Below, in pieces: positions 8,721 to 22,974 of a DNA stretch of 64,000 nt. This stretch comes from Streptomyces graminofaciens. GTDB taxonomy: Bacteria; Actinomycetota; Actinomycetes; Streptomycetales; Streptomycetaceae. Made by a program: the position numbers and the translations under genes. The stretch spans positions 3,162,001 to 3,226,000 of the forward strand of contig NZ_AP018448.1 of NCBI RefSeq assembly GCF_030294945.1, read 5' to 3'. Under the pieces are notes generated by a model. It was given only the letters and a program-made list of their open reading frames with translations, searched no databases and had not been told where the DNA came from. The stretch's first letter is position 1, and each line of letters begins with the position of its first letter.

Positions 8721-8963
8721 CGCCCCCGCCGCCCCCGCCGCCCCTTCACCCCCGACTGCTGCGCTTGAGAGCTCGGGTGGGTTGGGTTCGTCTGCGGCTG
8801 CGGGGTCGTCGGGGTTGCTCGCGCAGTTCCATGCGGCCGTGCTTTCAGGGGCGCGGGGAAGTGTGCGACAAGCCCCCACCGACCCGCAGCCGACACACAT
8901 GCCCAGGGGGCCTGGGGGCGCAGCCCTCAGGGATGGGACGGGTAGGGGCGGCGGGGGCGAGAA
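8721..8963. repeat. Dispersed intergenic palindromic repeat, copy A
   Basis: Copy A of an element also present near 48.9 and 55.0 kb. It has the block GAGAGCTCGGGTGG, the core AGGGGCGCGGGGAA, the segment AGCCGACACACATGCC, and a tail at 8931-8960 containing GGGATGGGACGGGTAGGGG. A reverse complement of the tail's GGGGCGGCGGGGGCG lies at 8721-8745, so the whole element is a long imperfect inverted repeat. There is no coding potential. It follows the ATP-grasp gene and may act as a terminator. Confidence 0.75.
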
Positions 8964-8970
8964 AAGTCCG

Positions 8971-9195
8971 CTACGATTCGCAGCCCCACAGCTCTGCCAA
9001 CTCCCGCAAGCGAGGCGGCAGTTGAGCGTGGGGGTCGGCCGCGCGGGCCGGTTGGATTCGGCCGGACTTGATCGTGGCGGACCAGTCGCCGAGCTGGGGG
9101 CGGAACGTGCCGTGGTCCTTGTCGCCGCAGTCGAGCATCCCGGGCTCCCACTCGGTGGACAGGCCCTCCGCCAGTTGACACCTCACCACTCTCAC
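8971..9195 (-). CDS. Small hypothetical protein
   Basis: A 74-residue frame starting with GTG and ending AELWGCES. Third codon positions are strongly G/C over the last 50 codons, which suggests genuine coding sequence. The N terminus is uncertain: a methionine 19 residues in could also be the start. No domain was recognised. It lies between the repeat and the GH38 gene on the same strand as GH38, and could be a short gene or the remnant of a longer one. Confidence 0.45.
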   Translation of the reverse strand: MRVVRCQLAEGLSTEWEPGMLDCGDKDHGTFRPQLGDWSATIKSGRIQPARAADPHAQLPPRLRELAELWGCES

Positions 9196-9340
9196 TTCGC
9201 ACTCTCGCGTAGTCCCGTATCACAGGGGCAGCAGGCGAACCGCAGGTGTCACGGAGACAGCCGGCTGTGGTCGCGGCGGGCAACGTACCCGCCGCGACCA
9301 GCGGATCTACTCCATCCCTACTTCTTGGTGGGAGACACGG

Positions 9341-12388
<3,048 letters not shown>

Positions 12389-12453
12389 GAAAGGTCTCCA
12401 GAGAGGGAGAGAAGCGGATCGGAGCGAATCCGAGCGGATTGGAGCGCGCGGCG

Positions 12454-12467
12454 GGAAAGCGCTTTCC
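12454..12467. promoter_or_regulatory. LacI-type operator palindrome upstream of GH38
   Basis: GGAAAGCGCTTTCC is a perfect 14-base palindrome with the central GCGC typical of LacI/GalR-family operators. It lies in the 87-base gap between the end of the GH4 gene and the start of the GH38 gene. That implies separate, repressible transcription of GH38. No LacI-type gene is present in the window, so the regulator would act from elsewhere. Confidence 0.6.
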
Positions 12468-12475
12468 GGAGGGTG

Positions 12476-13813
12476 CTACCTAAGGTACGCCAGGCCGGGG
12501 TGAACCTCTGCGTAGCCCTCCACCAGCCTGCGGGCCACGTTCACCGAGTCCACCAGCGGATGCAGGGCGAAGGCCTTGACCGCGGTCGTGCGGGAGCCGG
12601 ACTCGGCGGCGGCCAGGACCTCGCGCTCGACGCCCTTCACCGCGCAGACCAGGCCGGTGGCGTGGTCGGGCAGCGGGTCGACGGCGACCGGGTGGGCGCC
12701 GTTGGCGTCGACGAGGCAGGGCACCTCGATGACGGCCTCGCCGTCGAGGACCGCGAGGGCGCCCTTGTTGCGGACGTTGAGGATCAGGGTGGTGCGCTCG
12801 TCGCGGGCGATGGCCCGCATCAGGGCGAGGGCGACCTTCTCGTAGCCGCCGGAGAGGTCGTCGGCGTCGCGTTCGCCCGCGCCTGCCGTCTCCCGGTTCT
12901 CCGACATGTACGTGGCCTCGCGCTCGGCGCGGGTGCGGTCCCAGGCCTTCAGGGCGTGGGCGTCCGGGCGGCGCATCTCCTCGTAGAAGTGGGCCTGCTG
13001 GTCCTTGAGGAAGGCGCCGCGGGTCTTGTCGGCCGCCTGGTAGGCGCGGACGGCCTCACGGTTGAAGTAGTAGTAGTGCAGGTATTCGTTCGGGATGGCG
13101 CCGAGGGACTGGAGCCAGTCCACGCCGAAGAGCTTGCCCTCCTCGAAGGAGCCGAGCAGGTCGCGGTCGGCGAGGAGGCGCGGGAGTTCGTCGCGGCCCG
13201 CGACGCGCAGGCCGCGGACCCAGCCGAGGTGGTTGAGGCCGACGTAGTCGATCCAGGCCTCGCGCGGGTTCGCTCCCAGTACCCGGGCGATACGGCGGCC
13301 GAGGCCGACGGGTGAGTCGCAGATGCCGATGACGCGGTCGCCGAGGTGGCGGGACATCGCCTCGGTGACCAGGCCGGCCGGGTTGGTGAAGTTGATCAGC
13401 CAGGCGTCGGGGGCGAGGCGGGCCACGCGCCGGGCGATGTCGACGGCCACGGGGACCGTGCGCAGGCCGTACGCGATGCCGCCGGCGCCGACGGTCTCCT
13501 GGCCGAGGACGCCCTCGGCGAGGGCCACGCGCTCGTCGTTCGCCCGGCCCTCCAGGCCGCCGACGCGGATCGCGGAGAAGATGAAGTCGGCACCCTTGAG
13601 GGCCTCGTCGAGGTCGGTCGTGGCGGTCACCTCGGGGGCGTCGGGCACACCCGCCGCCTGCTCGGCGAGGACCCGGGTCACGGCGGAGAGCCGGTCCCCG
13701 TCCAGGTCGTGCAGCACGACCTGGGTGACCCGGCCCTCGGCCCTGTCCCCGAGGAGCGCCCCGTACACGAGCGGCACCCGGAATCCTCCGCCGCCCAGAA
13801 TCGTCAGCTTCAC
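12476..13813 (-). CDS. Glycoside hydrolase family 4 (6-phospho-beta-glucosidase-like)
   Basis: A 445-residue NAD- and metal-dependent glycosidase. The dinucleotide-binding start is LTILGGGGFRVP at residues 3-14. NFTNPAG, GICDSPVG (metal-binding Cys near 165) and GLNHLGW (metal-binding His near 195) follow. GH4 enzymes cleave by oxidation-elimination and accept alpha or beta glycosides, often 6-phosphorylated. The CDSP signature resembles the 6-phospho-beta-glucosidase branch, but substrate cannot be fixed from sequence. The GTG at 13813 follows AAAGGTGG; the frame upstream is not coding. The DeoR regulator gene lies 98 bases upstream on the same strand. Confidence 0.88.
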   Translation of the reverse strand: MKLTILGGGGFRVPLVYGALLGDRAEGRVTQVVLHDLDGDRLSAVTRVLAEQAAGVPDAPEVTATTDLDEALKGADFIFSAIRVGGLEGRANDERVALAEGVLGQETVGAGGIAYGLRTVPVAVDIARRVARLAPDAWLINFTNPAGLVTEAMSRHLGDRVIGICDSPVGLGRRIARVLGANPREAWIDYVGLNHLGWVRGLRVAGRDELPRLLADRDLLGSFEEGKLFGVDWLQSLGAIPNEYLHYYYFNREAVRAYQAADKTRGAFLKDQQAHFYEEMRRPDAHALKAWDRTRAEREATYMSENRETAGAGERDADDLSGGYEKVALALMRAIARDERTTLILNVRNKGALAVLDGEAVIEVPCLVDANGAHPVAVDPLPDHATGLVCAVKGVEREVLAAAESGSRTTAVKAFALHPLVDSVNVARRLVEGYAEVHPGLAYLR

Positions 13814-13911
13814 GCAACTACCACCTTTGCCGATCGTGCCTGTCGTGCGGGCCGCCCCGACACGTGTCATCCCGTCACGGGTGCGCGGATCGCCGACCCG
13901 CCTGTTCGAGG

Positions 13912-14697
13912 TCACGCGCCTCGCGCGGTGACGACCTCGACCCCCGCCTCCTCCAACGACGAACACGTCGACTGGTCCACGGGCCCGTTGGTCACCAGCA
14001 CGTCGAGTTCCCCGGGGCCGCAGACCCGTGCCATCCCCGTGCCGGGGAACTTCGCGGAGTCGGCGAGCAGGACGACCCTGTCGCTCGCCTTGATCATCGC
14101 GCGTTTGACGGGGACCTCGACGACGGTGGTGTCCATGACCTGGCCGCCGGGCCGCACTCCGCTGGTGCCGAGGAACAGCCAGTCGGCGTGCAACTGGCGC
14201 AGGTTGTCCTCGGTGAGGAAACCGACGAGGGAGCGGTACTCACGGCGGACCATACCGCCGAGCAGCACCAGCTCGATGCCCTCGTCGTCGGCCAGCTCCT
14301 CGTAGACCACCAGGTTGCTGGTGATCACGGTGAGGCGGCGGCCGTGCAGCTGCCGGGCCAGGCGGTAGGCGGTGGTGCCGATGTCGAGCAGCACGGACTG
14401 GCCGTCGCGGACCATCGAGGCGGCCGTGGCCGCTATGGCGTCCTTCTCGGCCACCCGTACCTCGGCGACCTCGGCGAAGGGCTGGTCGCCCTCGTCCACC
14501 ACGGCGCCGCCGTGGACACGCGTGAGCAGCCCCTCCTCCTCCAGCCTGACCAGGTCACGCCTGATGGTGGCGGGGCTCACACCCAGCTGCTCGGAGAGAT
14601 CGGTCACGGCTGCGGGGCCACCGGAGCGCAGGGCCCGCAGGATGAGTTGGTGTCGTCGTTCTGCCAGCACGCGCTGCACACTACTCGTCATCTTCAA
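13912..14697 (-). CDS. DeoR/GlpR-family transcriptional regulator
   Basis: A 261-residue repressor. The N-terminal helix-turn-helix is at about residues 30-56 (VTDLSEQLGVSPATIRRD). The C-terminal sugar-phosphate sensor has the ISOCOT-type fold (DIGTTAYRLARQL, LLGGMVRREY, LFLGTSGVRPG). DeoR proteins usually respond to a phosphorylated sugar intermediate. Here the divergent PfkB kinase gene, 100 bases away, could make that effector. It probably controls both the leftward glycosidases and the rightward uptake operon. A second in-frame ATG two codons in could be the true start. Confidence 0.88.
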   Translation of the reverse strand: MKMTSSVQRVLAERRHQLILRALRSGGPAAVTDLSEQLGVSPATIRRDLVRLEEEGLLTRVHGGAVVDEGDQPFAEVAEVRVAEKDAIAATAASMVRDGQSVLLDIGTTAYRLARQLHGRRLTVITSNLVVYEELADDEGIELVLLGGMVRREYRSLVGFLTEDNLRQLHADWLFLGTSGVRPGGQVMDTTVVEVPVKRAMIKASDRVVLLADSAKFPGTGMARVCGPGELDVLVTNGPVDQSTCSSLEEAGVEVVTARGA

Positions 14698-14726
14698 TCA
14701 TTTCCATGCTCACTTCTGCTCGGGTA

Positions 14727-14761
14727 TTGACCAATCTCCCGGATCAGCGCACGATTCCGGG
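14727..14761 (+). promoter_or_regulatory. Possible promoter and operator for the PfkB-ABC operon
   Basis: TTGACC at 14727-14732 and CACGAT at 14750-14755 are 17 bases apart, a weak fit to a vegetative promoter pointing right. An inverted repeat CCCGGA (14738-14743) / TCCGGG (14756-14761) overlaps this pair, a natural place for the adjacent DeoR repressor to bind. The elements are seen; promoter activity and the regulator are inferred. Confidence 0.35.
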
Positions 14762-14797
14762 CATCGAATTTGAAGAGTTCTGACGAGAGGTGCTCGC

Positions 14798-15817
14798 GTG
14801 GACCACGACCGGCCCGATGTGGTGCTGACCGGGCTGCTCTTCTACGACCTCGTCCTCACGGGGCTCGGCAGGCCCCCCACCCCCGGCGAGGAGATCTGGA
14901 CCGGCGGCATGGGCTGCGGCCCCGGCGGCATCGCGAACCTCGCCGTGGCCGCCGCCCGTTTCGGCCTGAACACCTCTCTGGCCACGGTCTTCGGCGACGA
15001 CTACTACGGCGCGTACTGCCGTGAGGTCCTCGCCGGTCAGGAGGGCGTCGACCTCTCGCTGTCCCGTACGGCGGACGGCTGGCACACCCCGGTCACCGTC
15101 TCTCTCGCGCAAGGTCACGACCGGGCCCTGGTCACCCACGGCCAGGAGCCCCCGTACTCGCAGGACACGCTGATGGGCGACCCGCCCGAGGCGCGCACGG
15201 CGCTCGTGCATCTGGAGGCCGAGCCGCGCGACTGGCTCGCCAAGGCCGCCGCGAACGGCACGCGCATCTACGCGGACGTCGGCTGGGACCCCACCCAGCA
15301 GTGGTCCCGTGACCTCCTCGACCAGCTGACCCTGTGCCACGCCTTCCTCCCCAACGAGACCGAGGCGATGGCGTACACCCGCACCGACAGCGCCGTCGCC
15401 GCGCTCGGCACGCTGAGCGAGCTGGTGCCGGTGGCCGTGGTCACGCGCGGGGGCGAGGGCGCGGCCGGCGTCGACCAGACGACCGGCGAGTACGCTGACG
15501 TCCCCGCCCTCGACACCGATGTCCTCGACACGACGGGCGCCGGGGACGTGTTCGGCGCGAGCTTCGTCGCGGCCTCCCTCGGCGGCTGGCCGCTGGAGGA
15601 ACGGCTGCGGTTCGCCGTCCTGGCCGCAGGTCTGTCGGTGCGGCACCACGGCGGTGCGCTCGCCGCCCCCGGCTGGTACGGCGTCGACCGCTGGTGGCGC
15701 TCGCTGACCGACCCCGGCCTGAAGAAGGCCTACGGCTTCCTCGCGGACCGCATCCCGGCCGACGTCGGCCCGCCGGTGCACCACGCCCCGGTCACCCCGC
15801 CGGTACGGCTGCCCTGA
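14798..15817 (+). CDS. PfkB-family carbohydrate kinase
   Basis: A 339-residue ribokinase-type sugar kinase. The substrate-binding glycine pair lies in GGMGCGPGGIANLAVAAARFG (about 31-51). The ATP and catalytic signature DTTGAGDVFGASF is at about 245-257, including the catalytic Asp. It would phosphorylate a sugar or sugar alcohol released inside the cell by the island's glycosidases. The GTG at 14798 follows GAGAGG. It is the first gene of a rightward run that continues to about 26.5 kb. Confidence 0.88.
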   Translation: MDHDRPDVVLTGLLFYDLVLTGLGRPPTPGEEIWTGGMGCGPGGIANLAVAAARFGLNTSLATVFGDDYYGAYCREVLAGQEGVDLSLSRTADGWHTPVTVSLAQGHDRALVTHGQEPPYSQDTLMGDPPEARTALVHLEAEPRDWLAKAAANGTRIYADVGWDPTQQWSRDLLDQLTLCHAFLPNETEAMAYTRTDSAVAALGTLSELVPVAVVTRGGEGAAGVDQTTGEYADVPALDTDVLDTTGAGDVFGASFVAASLGGWPLEERLRFAVLAAGLSVRHHGGALAAPGWYGVDRWWRSLTDPGLKKAYGFLADRIPADVGPPVHHAPVTPPVRLP

Positions 15818-15872
15818 TCCCCCCAGAAAAACGCCCCTCAGCACCACGAACAGGAACAAACAGGAGTGACCC

Positions 15873-17153
15873 GTGGACCTTTCTCGTAGAGGCTTCCTCC
15901 AGGCCGCCGTACTCACCGCGGCAGCCTCCGGCCTGACCGTCGCCTGTGGCGACGACTCGGGATCCGGCGGTACCAAGAACGGCAAGAACCTCACCATGTG
16001 GTACTGGGGCGGCGCCCTCAGCGACAAGGTGGTCGCCGAGGCCAAGACGCACTTCAGCAGCAAGATCAAGCTGACCAGCGCCTCCATCGGCGGCGACTTC
16101 AAGCAGAAGCTCACCACCACCCTCGCGGCGGGGGGCAGCTCCGTGCCGGACATCACCGGCATCAAGGGCGAGGACATCGCCTCCTTCCTGCCCAACGCCG
16201 ACCGCTTCCTCGACCTGAACGACCTGGGCTTCAAGAAGATCTCGTCCCAGTACCTGGAGTGGAAGACCAAGCTCGCCCAGACCAAGGACGGCAAGCAGAT
16301 CGGGTTCCCGATCGACATCGGTCCCACCGCGCTCTTCTACCGCGCGGACCTGTTCGACAAGGCGGGGCTGCCCACCGACCCGGCCAAGGTCGCCGCCGAG
16401 GCCAAGACCTGGGACGACTACTTCGCGCTCGGCTCGGAGTTGAAGAAGGCGCTGGCCGGCACCTTCCTGGTCAACAACATCAGCTCGGTGTTCAACATCG
16501 TGGTGGGCCAGGGCACCAAGCGGTTCATCGACGAGAACAACCACTTCATCGGCGACCAGGACCACATCCGCGCCGCGTGGACCACGGCGATCCGCCCCTA
16601 CACGCTCGGCCTCGACGCCAAGATCAACGACAACACCTGGAACGCCGCCATCGGCAAGAACCTGACCACCGAACTCGGCGCCGCCTGGCACGCGCTGGAC
16701 ATCGAGTCGGCGGCCCCGGGCACCAAGGGCAAGTGGCGGGTCTGTGCGACGCCCGGCGGACCGGCCAACCAGGGCGGCTCCTACCTGGCCCTGCCCAAGC
16801 AGTGCCGCAACCCCGAAGAGGCATTCAAGATCATCAGCTGGATCCTCAGCCCGGACAACAACGCCAAGAGCTTCACCGACGCCGCCATCTTCCCCGCCTC
16901 CCCGGCCTCGTACGCGATGGACGCCATGACGGGCCCCGACGCCTTCTTCGGCGGACAGAAGATCATCGAGGTCTTCGGACCCGCCGCCGAGGCCATACCC
17001 GTGAGCTACGAGGCCCCCGCCGACTCCGCGGTCATGGCTCCCTTCATGGCCGAGCTGAGCAGCATCGAGGCCAAGGGCAAGAAGCCCGACGACGCCTGGA
17101 AGGACGCGGTCTCCCAGGCCAAGCAGATCGCCAGGCGACAGGGGGTGAGCTGA
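15873..17153 (+). CDS. ABC transporter sugar-binding lipoprotein
   Basis: A 426-residue extracellular solute-binding protein of the MalE/UgpB type. It has a twin-arginine start (SRRGFLQ, residues 4-10), a hydrophobic stretch and a lipobox LTVAC with Cys25 as the likely acylated residue. It would sit on the outer face of the membrane and deliver an oligosaccharide to the two permeases encoded next. CAGGAG lies 8 bases before the GTG start. The stop codon abuts the next start codon directly. The bound sugar is unknown. Confidence 0.9.
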   Translation: MDLSRRGFLQAAVLTAAASGLTVACGDDSGSGGTKNGKNLTMWYWGGALSDKVVAEAKTHFSSKIKLTSASIGGDFKQKLTTTLAAGGSSVPDITGIKGEDIASFLPNADRFLDLNDLGFKKISSQYLEWKTKLAQTKDGKQIGFPIDIGPTALFYRADLFDKAGLPTDPAKVAAEAKTWDDYFALGSELKKALAGTFLVNNISSVFNIVVGQGTKRFIDENNHFIGDQDHIRAAWTTAIRPYTLGLDAKINDNTWNAAIGKNLTTELGAAWHALDIESAAPGTKGKWRVCATPGGPANQGGSYLALPKQCRNPEEAFKIISWILSPDNNAKSFTDAAIFPASPASYAMDAMTGPDAFFGGQKIIEVFGPAAEAIPVSYEAPADSAVMAPFMAELSSIEAKGKKPDDAWKDAVSQAKQIARRQGVS

Positions 17154-18161
17154 GTGTCGTCACCTCCGGTCACCGGCCCCGCCACGGTGCAGGAGCACCG
17201 TGGCGGGCCGGGCCCGGCCCGCTTCCGCCCGCGGCGCACCCCGCCCGCGGGCGTCGCGCGGCCCGCACGTCGTGGGGTGCTGTCGTACTGGCGGCAGTAC
17301 CTGGCGATCTCACCCTTCTACCTGATCTTCATCGCCTTCTCGTTCTTCCCTGTCTTCTATTCGCTGTATCTGGCCTTCCAGCGCTACGACGGCCTGGGCA
17401 CCAAGCAGTTCGTCGGTCTGCAGCAGTTCGAGTTCCTCTGGAACGACCCGGTCTTCTGGCTGTCGATCCGCAACACCCTGGTGATCTGGGTGCTGTCCAC
17501 CGTTCCCACGCTGTTCGGCGCCCTGGTGCTGGCGACGCTGCTGCACTCGGTGCGCCGCTTCAAGGGCTTCTACCGCATCGCCCTCTATGTGCCGAACGTG
17601 ACGTCGATCGTCGCCGTGGCGATCTTCTTCGGCGCGGTGTTCAGCAACAACTTCGGCCTGGTCAACGCGATCCTGGGCACGGTCGGCATCTCACCCGTCC
17701 CGTGGCTGAGCAATCCGTGGCTGATCAAACTGGTCATCGGGCTGCTGATGACCTGGATGTGGACCGGCTACAACATGATCATCTATCTGGCCGGACTCCA
17801 GGCTATCCCCCAGTCGGTCTACGAGGCTGCCAAGATGGACGGCGCCGGACCGGTGCGGACCTTCTTCCAGATCACCATTCCGATCATGCGGCCGATCATC
17901 CTGTTCACCGTCATCGTCTCGACCATCAACGGCCTGCAGAGCTTCAGCGAACCCCAGGTGCTCTTCGCCAGCAACGCCGCCAACGCGAACCTCGGCGGCC
18001 CGGGCCAGGCAGGCCTGACCACGCTGCTGTACTTCTACCAGTCGTCCTTCCTCGACAACGACTACGGCTACGGTGCGGCCATCGTGTGGGCCTTCTTCGT
18101 ACTGATCATCGTGCTCGTCGTCATCAACTGGCGCATCGTGCAGCGAGGGAGTAAGTCATGA
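17154..18161 (+). CDS. ABC sugar transporter permease, MalF type
   Basis: A 335-residue inner membrane subunit with a polar N-terminal tail of about 40 residues and about six membrane helices. The cytoplasmic EAA loop AAKMDGAGPVRTFFQITIP contacts the ATPase. The GTG start follows the binding protein's TGA with no gap. The gene overlaps the next permease gene by ATGA, so the pair is made in step. Confidence 0.92.
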   Translation: MSSPPVTGPATVQEHRGGPGPARFRPRRTPPAGVARPARRGVLSYWRQYLAISPFYLIFIAFSFFPVFYSLYLAFQRYDGLGTKQFVGLQQFEFLWNDPVFWLSIRNTLVIWVLSTVPTLFGALVLATLLHSVRRFKGFYRIALYVPNVTSIVAVAIFFGAVFSNNFGLVNAILGTVGISPVPWLSNPWLIKLVIGLLMTWMWTGYNMIIYLAGLQAIPQSVYEAAKMDGAGPVRTFFQITIPIMRPIILFTVIVSTINGLQSFSEPQVLFASNAANANLGGPGQAGLTTLLYFYQSSFLDNDYGYGAAIVWAFFVLIIVLVVINWRIVQRGSKS

Positions 18162-19027
18162 CGGCAGCGGCCACGACGCGGCCGGCCACGGGTGCGAGGT
18201 GGCTGCGCCGCCCCAAGGGCCTCACCGCGCACATCTTCCTCATCCTGGCCGTCCTGATCTCGGTCTTCCCGTTCGTGTGGACGATCGTGATGGCGACCAA
18301 CACCACCAGTGACATCTACAAGAGCCCACCGAAGCTGACCTTCGGCTCCCATCTGCTGGAGAACATCCGGCATGTGCTCGACACCATCGACTTCTTCGGG
18401 TCGATGCTCAACACGGTCATCGTGGCGTGCGCCACCACCGTCCTGGTGCTGTTCGTCGACTCCCTGGCGGCCTTCGCCTTCGCCAAGTTCGACTTCCCCG
18501 GGCGCAAAATGCTCTTCGGCACGCTGCTGGTGTTCATGATGCTGCCGCTCCAGCTGGCCGTCCTGCCGCAGTTCATCCTCATGTCCGAGATCGGCTGGGT
18601 CGGCATGCTCAAGGCACTGGTCTGGCCCGCCCTCTCCAACGCCTTCGGCATCTTCTGGCTGCGCCAGTACATCGAGAACGGTGTGCCCGACGAACTGCTC
18701 GACGCCGCGCGCATCGACGGCGCCGGTTTCTTCCGTCAGTACTGGAACATCGCACTGCCGATGATCAGGCCCGCGTTGTCCTTCCTGGCCATCTACGCCT
18801 TCGTCAATGCCTGGAACGACTACGTCTGGCCGCTCATCGTGCTCACCAACCCCGACCACGTCACGCTCCAGCTGGAGCTCGCCCAGCTCAACGTCGGCCA
18901 CAACACCGACTACAGCATGGTCATGGCCGGGGTGCTCATGGCGTCCATCCCGCTGGTCGTGGTCTTCGCCGTCTTCGCGCGCGGGTTCATCGCGGGCGCC
19001 ACCGAAGGCGCCGTACAGGGCAGCTGA
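18158..19027 (+). CDS. ABC sugar transporter permease, MalG type
   Basis: A 289-residue membrane subunit with about six helices and the EAA loop DAARIDGAGFFRQYWNIALP. It pairs with the upstream permease. No ATP-binding subunit gene occurs in the operon or elsewhere in the window. This is usual for Streptomyces sugar importers, which share the MsiK ATPase encoded elsewhere. Confidence 0.92.
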   Translation: MTAAATTRPATGARWLRRPKGLTAHIFLILAVLISVFPFVWTIVMATNTTSDIYKSPPKLTFGSHLLENIRHVLDTIDFFGSMLNTVIVACATTVLVLFVDSLAAFAFAKFDFPGRKMLFGTLLVFMMLPLQLAVLPQFILMSEIGWVGMLKALVWPALSNAFGIFWLRQYIENGVPDELLDAARIDGAGFFRQYWNIALPMIRPALSFLAIYAFVNAWNDYVWPLIVLTNPDHVTLQLELAQLNVGHNTDYSMVMAGVLMASIPLVVVFAVFARGFIAGATEGAVQGS

Positions 19028-19054
19028 ACCGGAGTCGCGAGAGAGAGGTGCACA

Positions 19055-19977
19055 GTGATGGATGCCGTCGGCGGAGGACGGCCGGGGCGCGGCAAGGTGC
19101 TCGTGGTGGGTATGGACGGGTTGCGCTTCGACCGGCTGACCCGCTCGCCGTCCACGGCCCCCGTGCTGCACGGCCTGATGGCCGCGGGTGCCCACGGCAC
19201 CAGCCTGCTGCCCTACGGCGAGGTGGACGGTCAGGCCGAGAACGGACCGTCCACGAGCATGGCCTACACCGACTCCGGCCCCGGCTGGTCGAGCGTGCTG
19301 ACCGGGGTGTGGCCCGACCGGCACGGGGTGACCGGCAACGACTTCAAGGGGTCCGACTACACCCGCTACCCCGACTTCCTCAGCCGGGCCGTCACCGCGC
19401 GGCCCGGTCTGCGCACCGCGGCCGCGGTGTCCTGGCCGACGCTGGTCCGCCGCGGCGCCCTCGGCCGCGCCATCGGCCGGCGGGTGCGCCACAACGGCGA
19501 GCGTCGCGGCTACGAGACCGCGGACCGCCTCGTCGCCCGGACCGCCCTGCGCTGGCTCACCAAGGACGACCCGGACGTCGTGTTCGTGTACTTCGGCGCC
19601 ACCGACGAGGCCGGCCACGCCACGGGCCCCCTCAGCCCCGCCTACGACCAGGCCCTCCTCACCCAGGACGCCCACCTGGGGCGGCTGCTGGACGCCATCG
19701 ACGCCCGGCGCTCCGACCCCGCCCGGGCGGACGAGCGCTGGACCGTGCTGGTCACCACGGACCACGGACATCTCGACACCGGCGGCCACGGGGGCGACAC
19801 GCGTGCCGAGCGGGAGGTCTTCGTCGTGCTCCACGAGCCCGGAATGCCCGGCGGCACCCGGCTGGACACACCCCGCCTCATCGACATCGCCCCCACGGTC
19901 CTGGACCGTCTCGGCATCCCCGTCGCCCCCGCCTGGGGCCTCCAGGGGCGCATCCTCAGTAAGGGAGCCATTCGCTG

Positions 19978-19978
<1 letters not shown>
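19055..19978 (+). CDS. Alkaline phosphatase superfamily phosphodiesterase (nucleotide pyrophosphatase-like)
   Basis: A 307-residue metalloenzyme with no signal peptide. It opens with VLVVGMDGLRFD (first metal Asp). PGWSSVLTGVWPDRHGV around residues 70-90 holds the likely Ser nucleophile. VTTDHGHLDTGGHGG completes the metal site near residue 235. This is the layout of nucleotide pyrophosphatase/phosphodiesterases. In this operon it could cleave a phosphodiester within an imported sugar conjugate. An ATG at 19058 is an alternative start. It overlaps the GH2 gene by one base (TGATG). Confidence 0.82.
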
Positions 19979-22929
<2,951 letters not shown>

Positions 22930-22974
22930 CCCCACCCCCCGCTTCCCTTTTCACGGACCTTCCATGGAGCACGT

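Noticed and set aside
8721..8963. Insertion sequence
   Set aside because: The element has inverted symmetry but no transposase and no visible target duplication.
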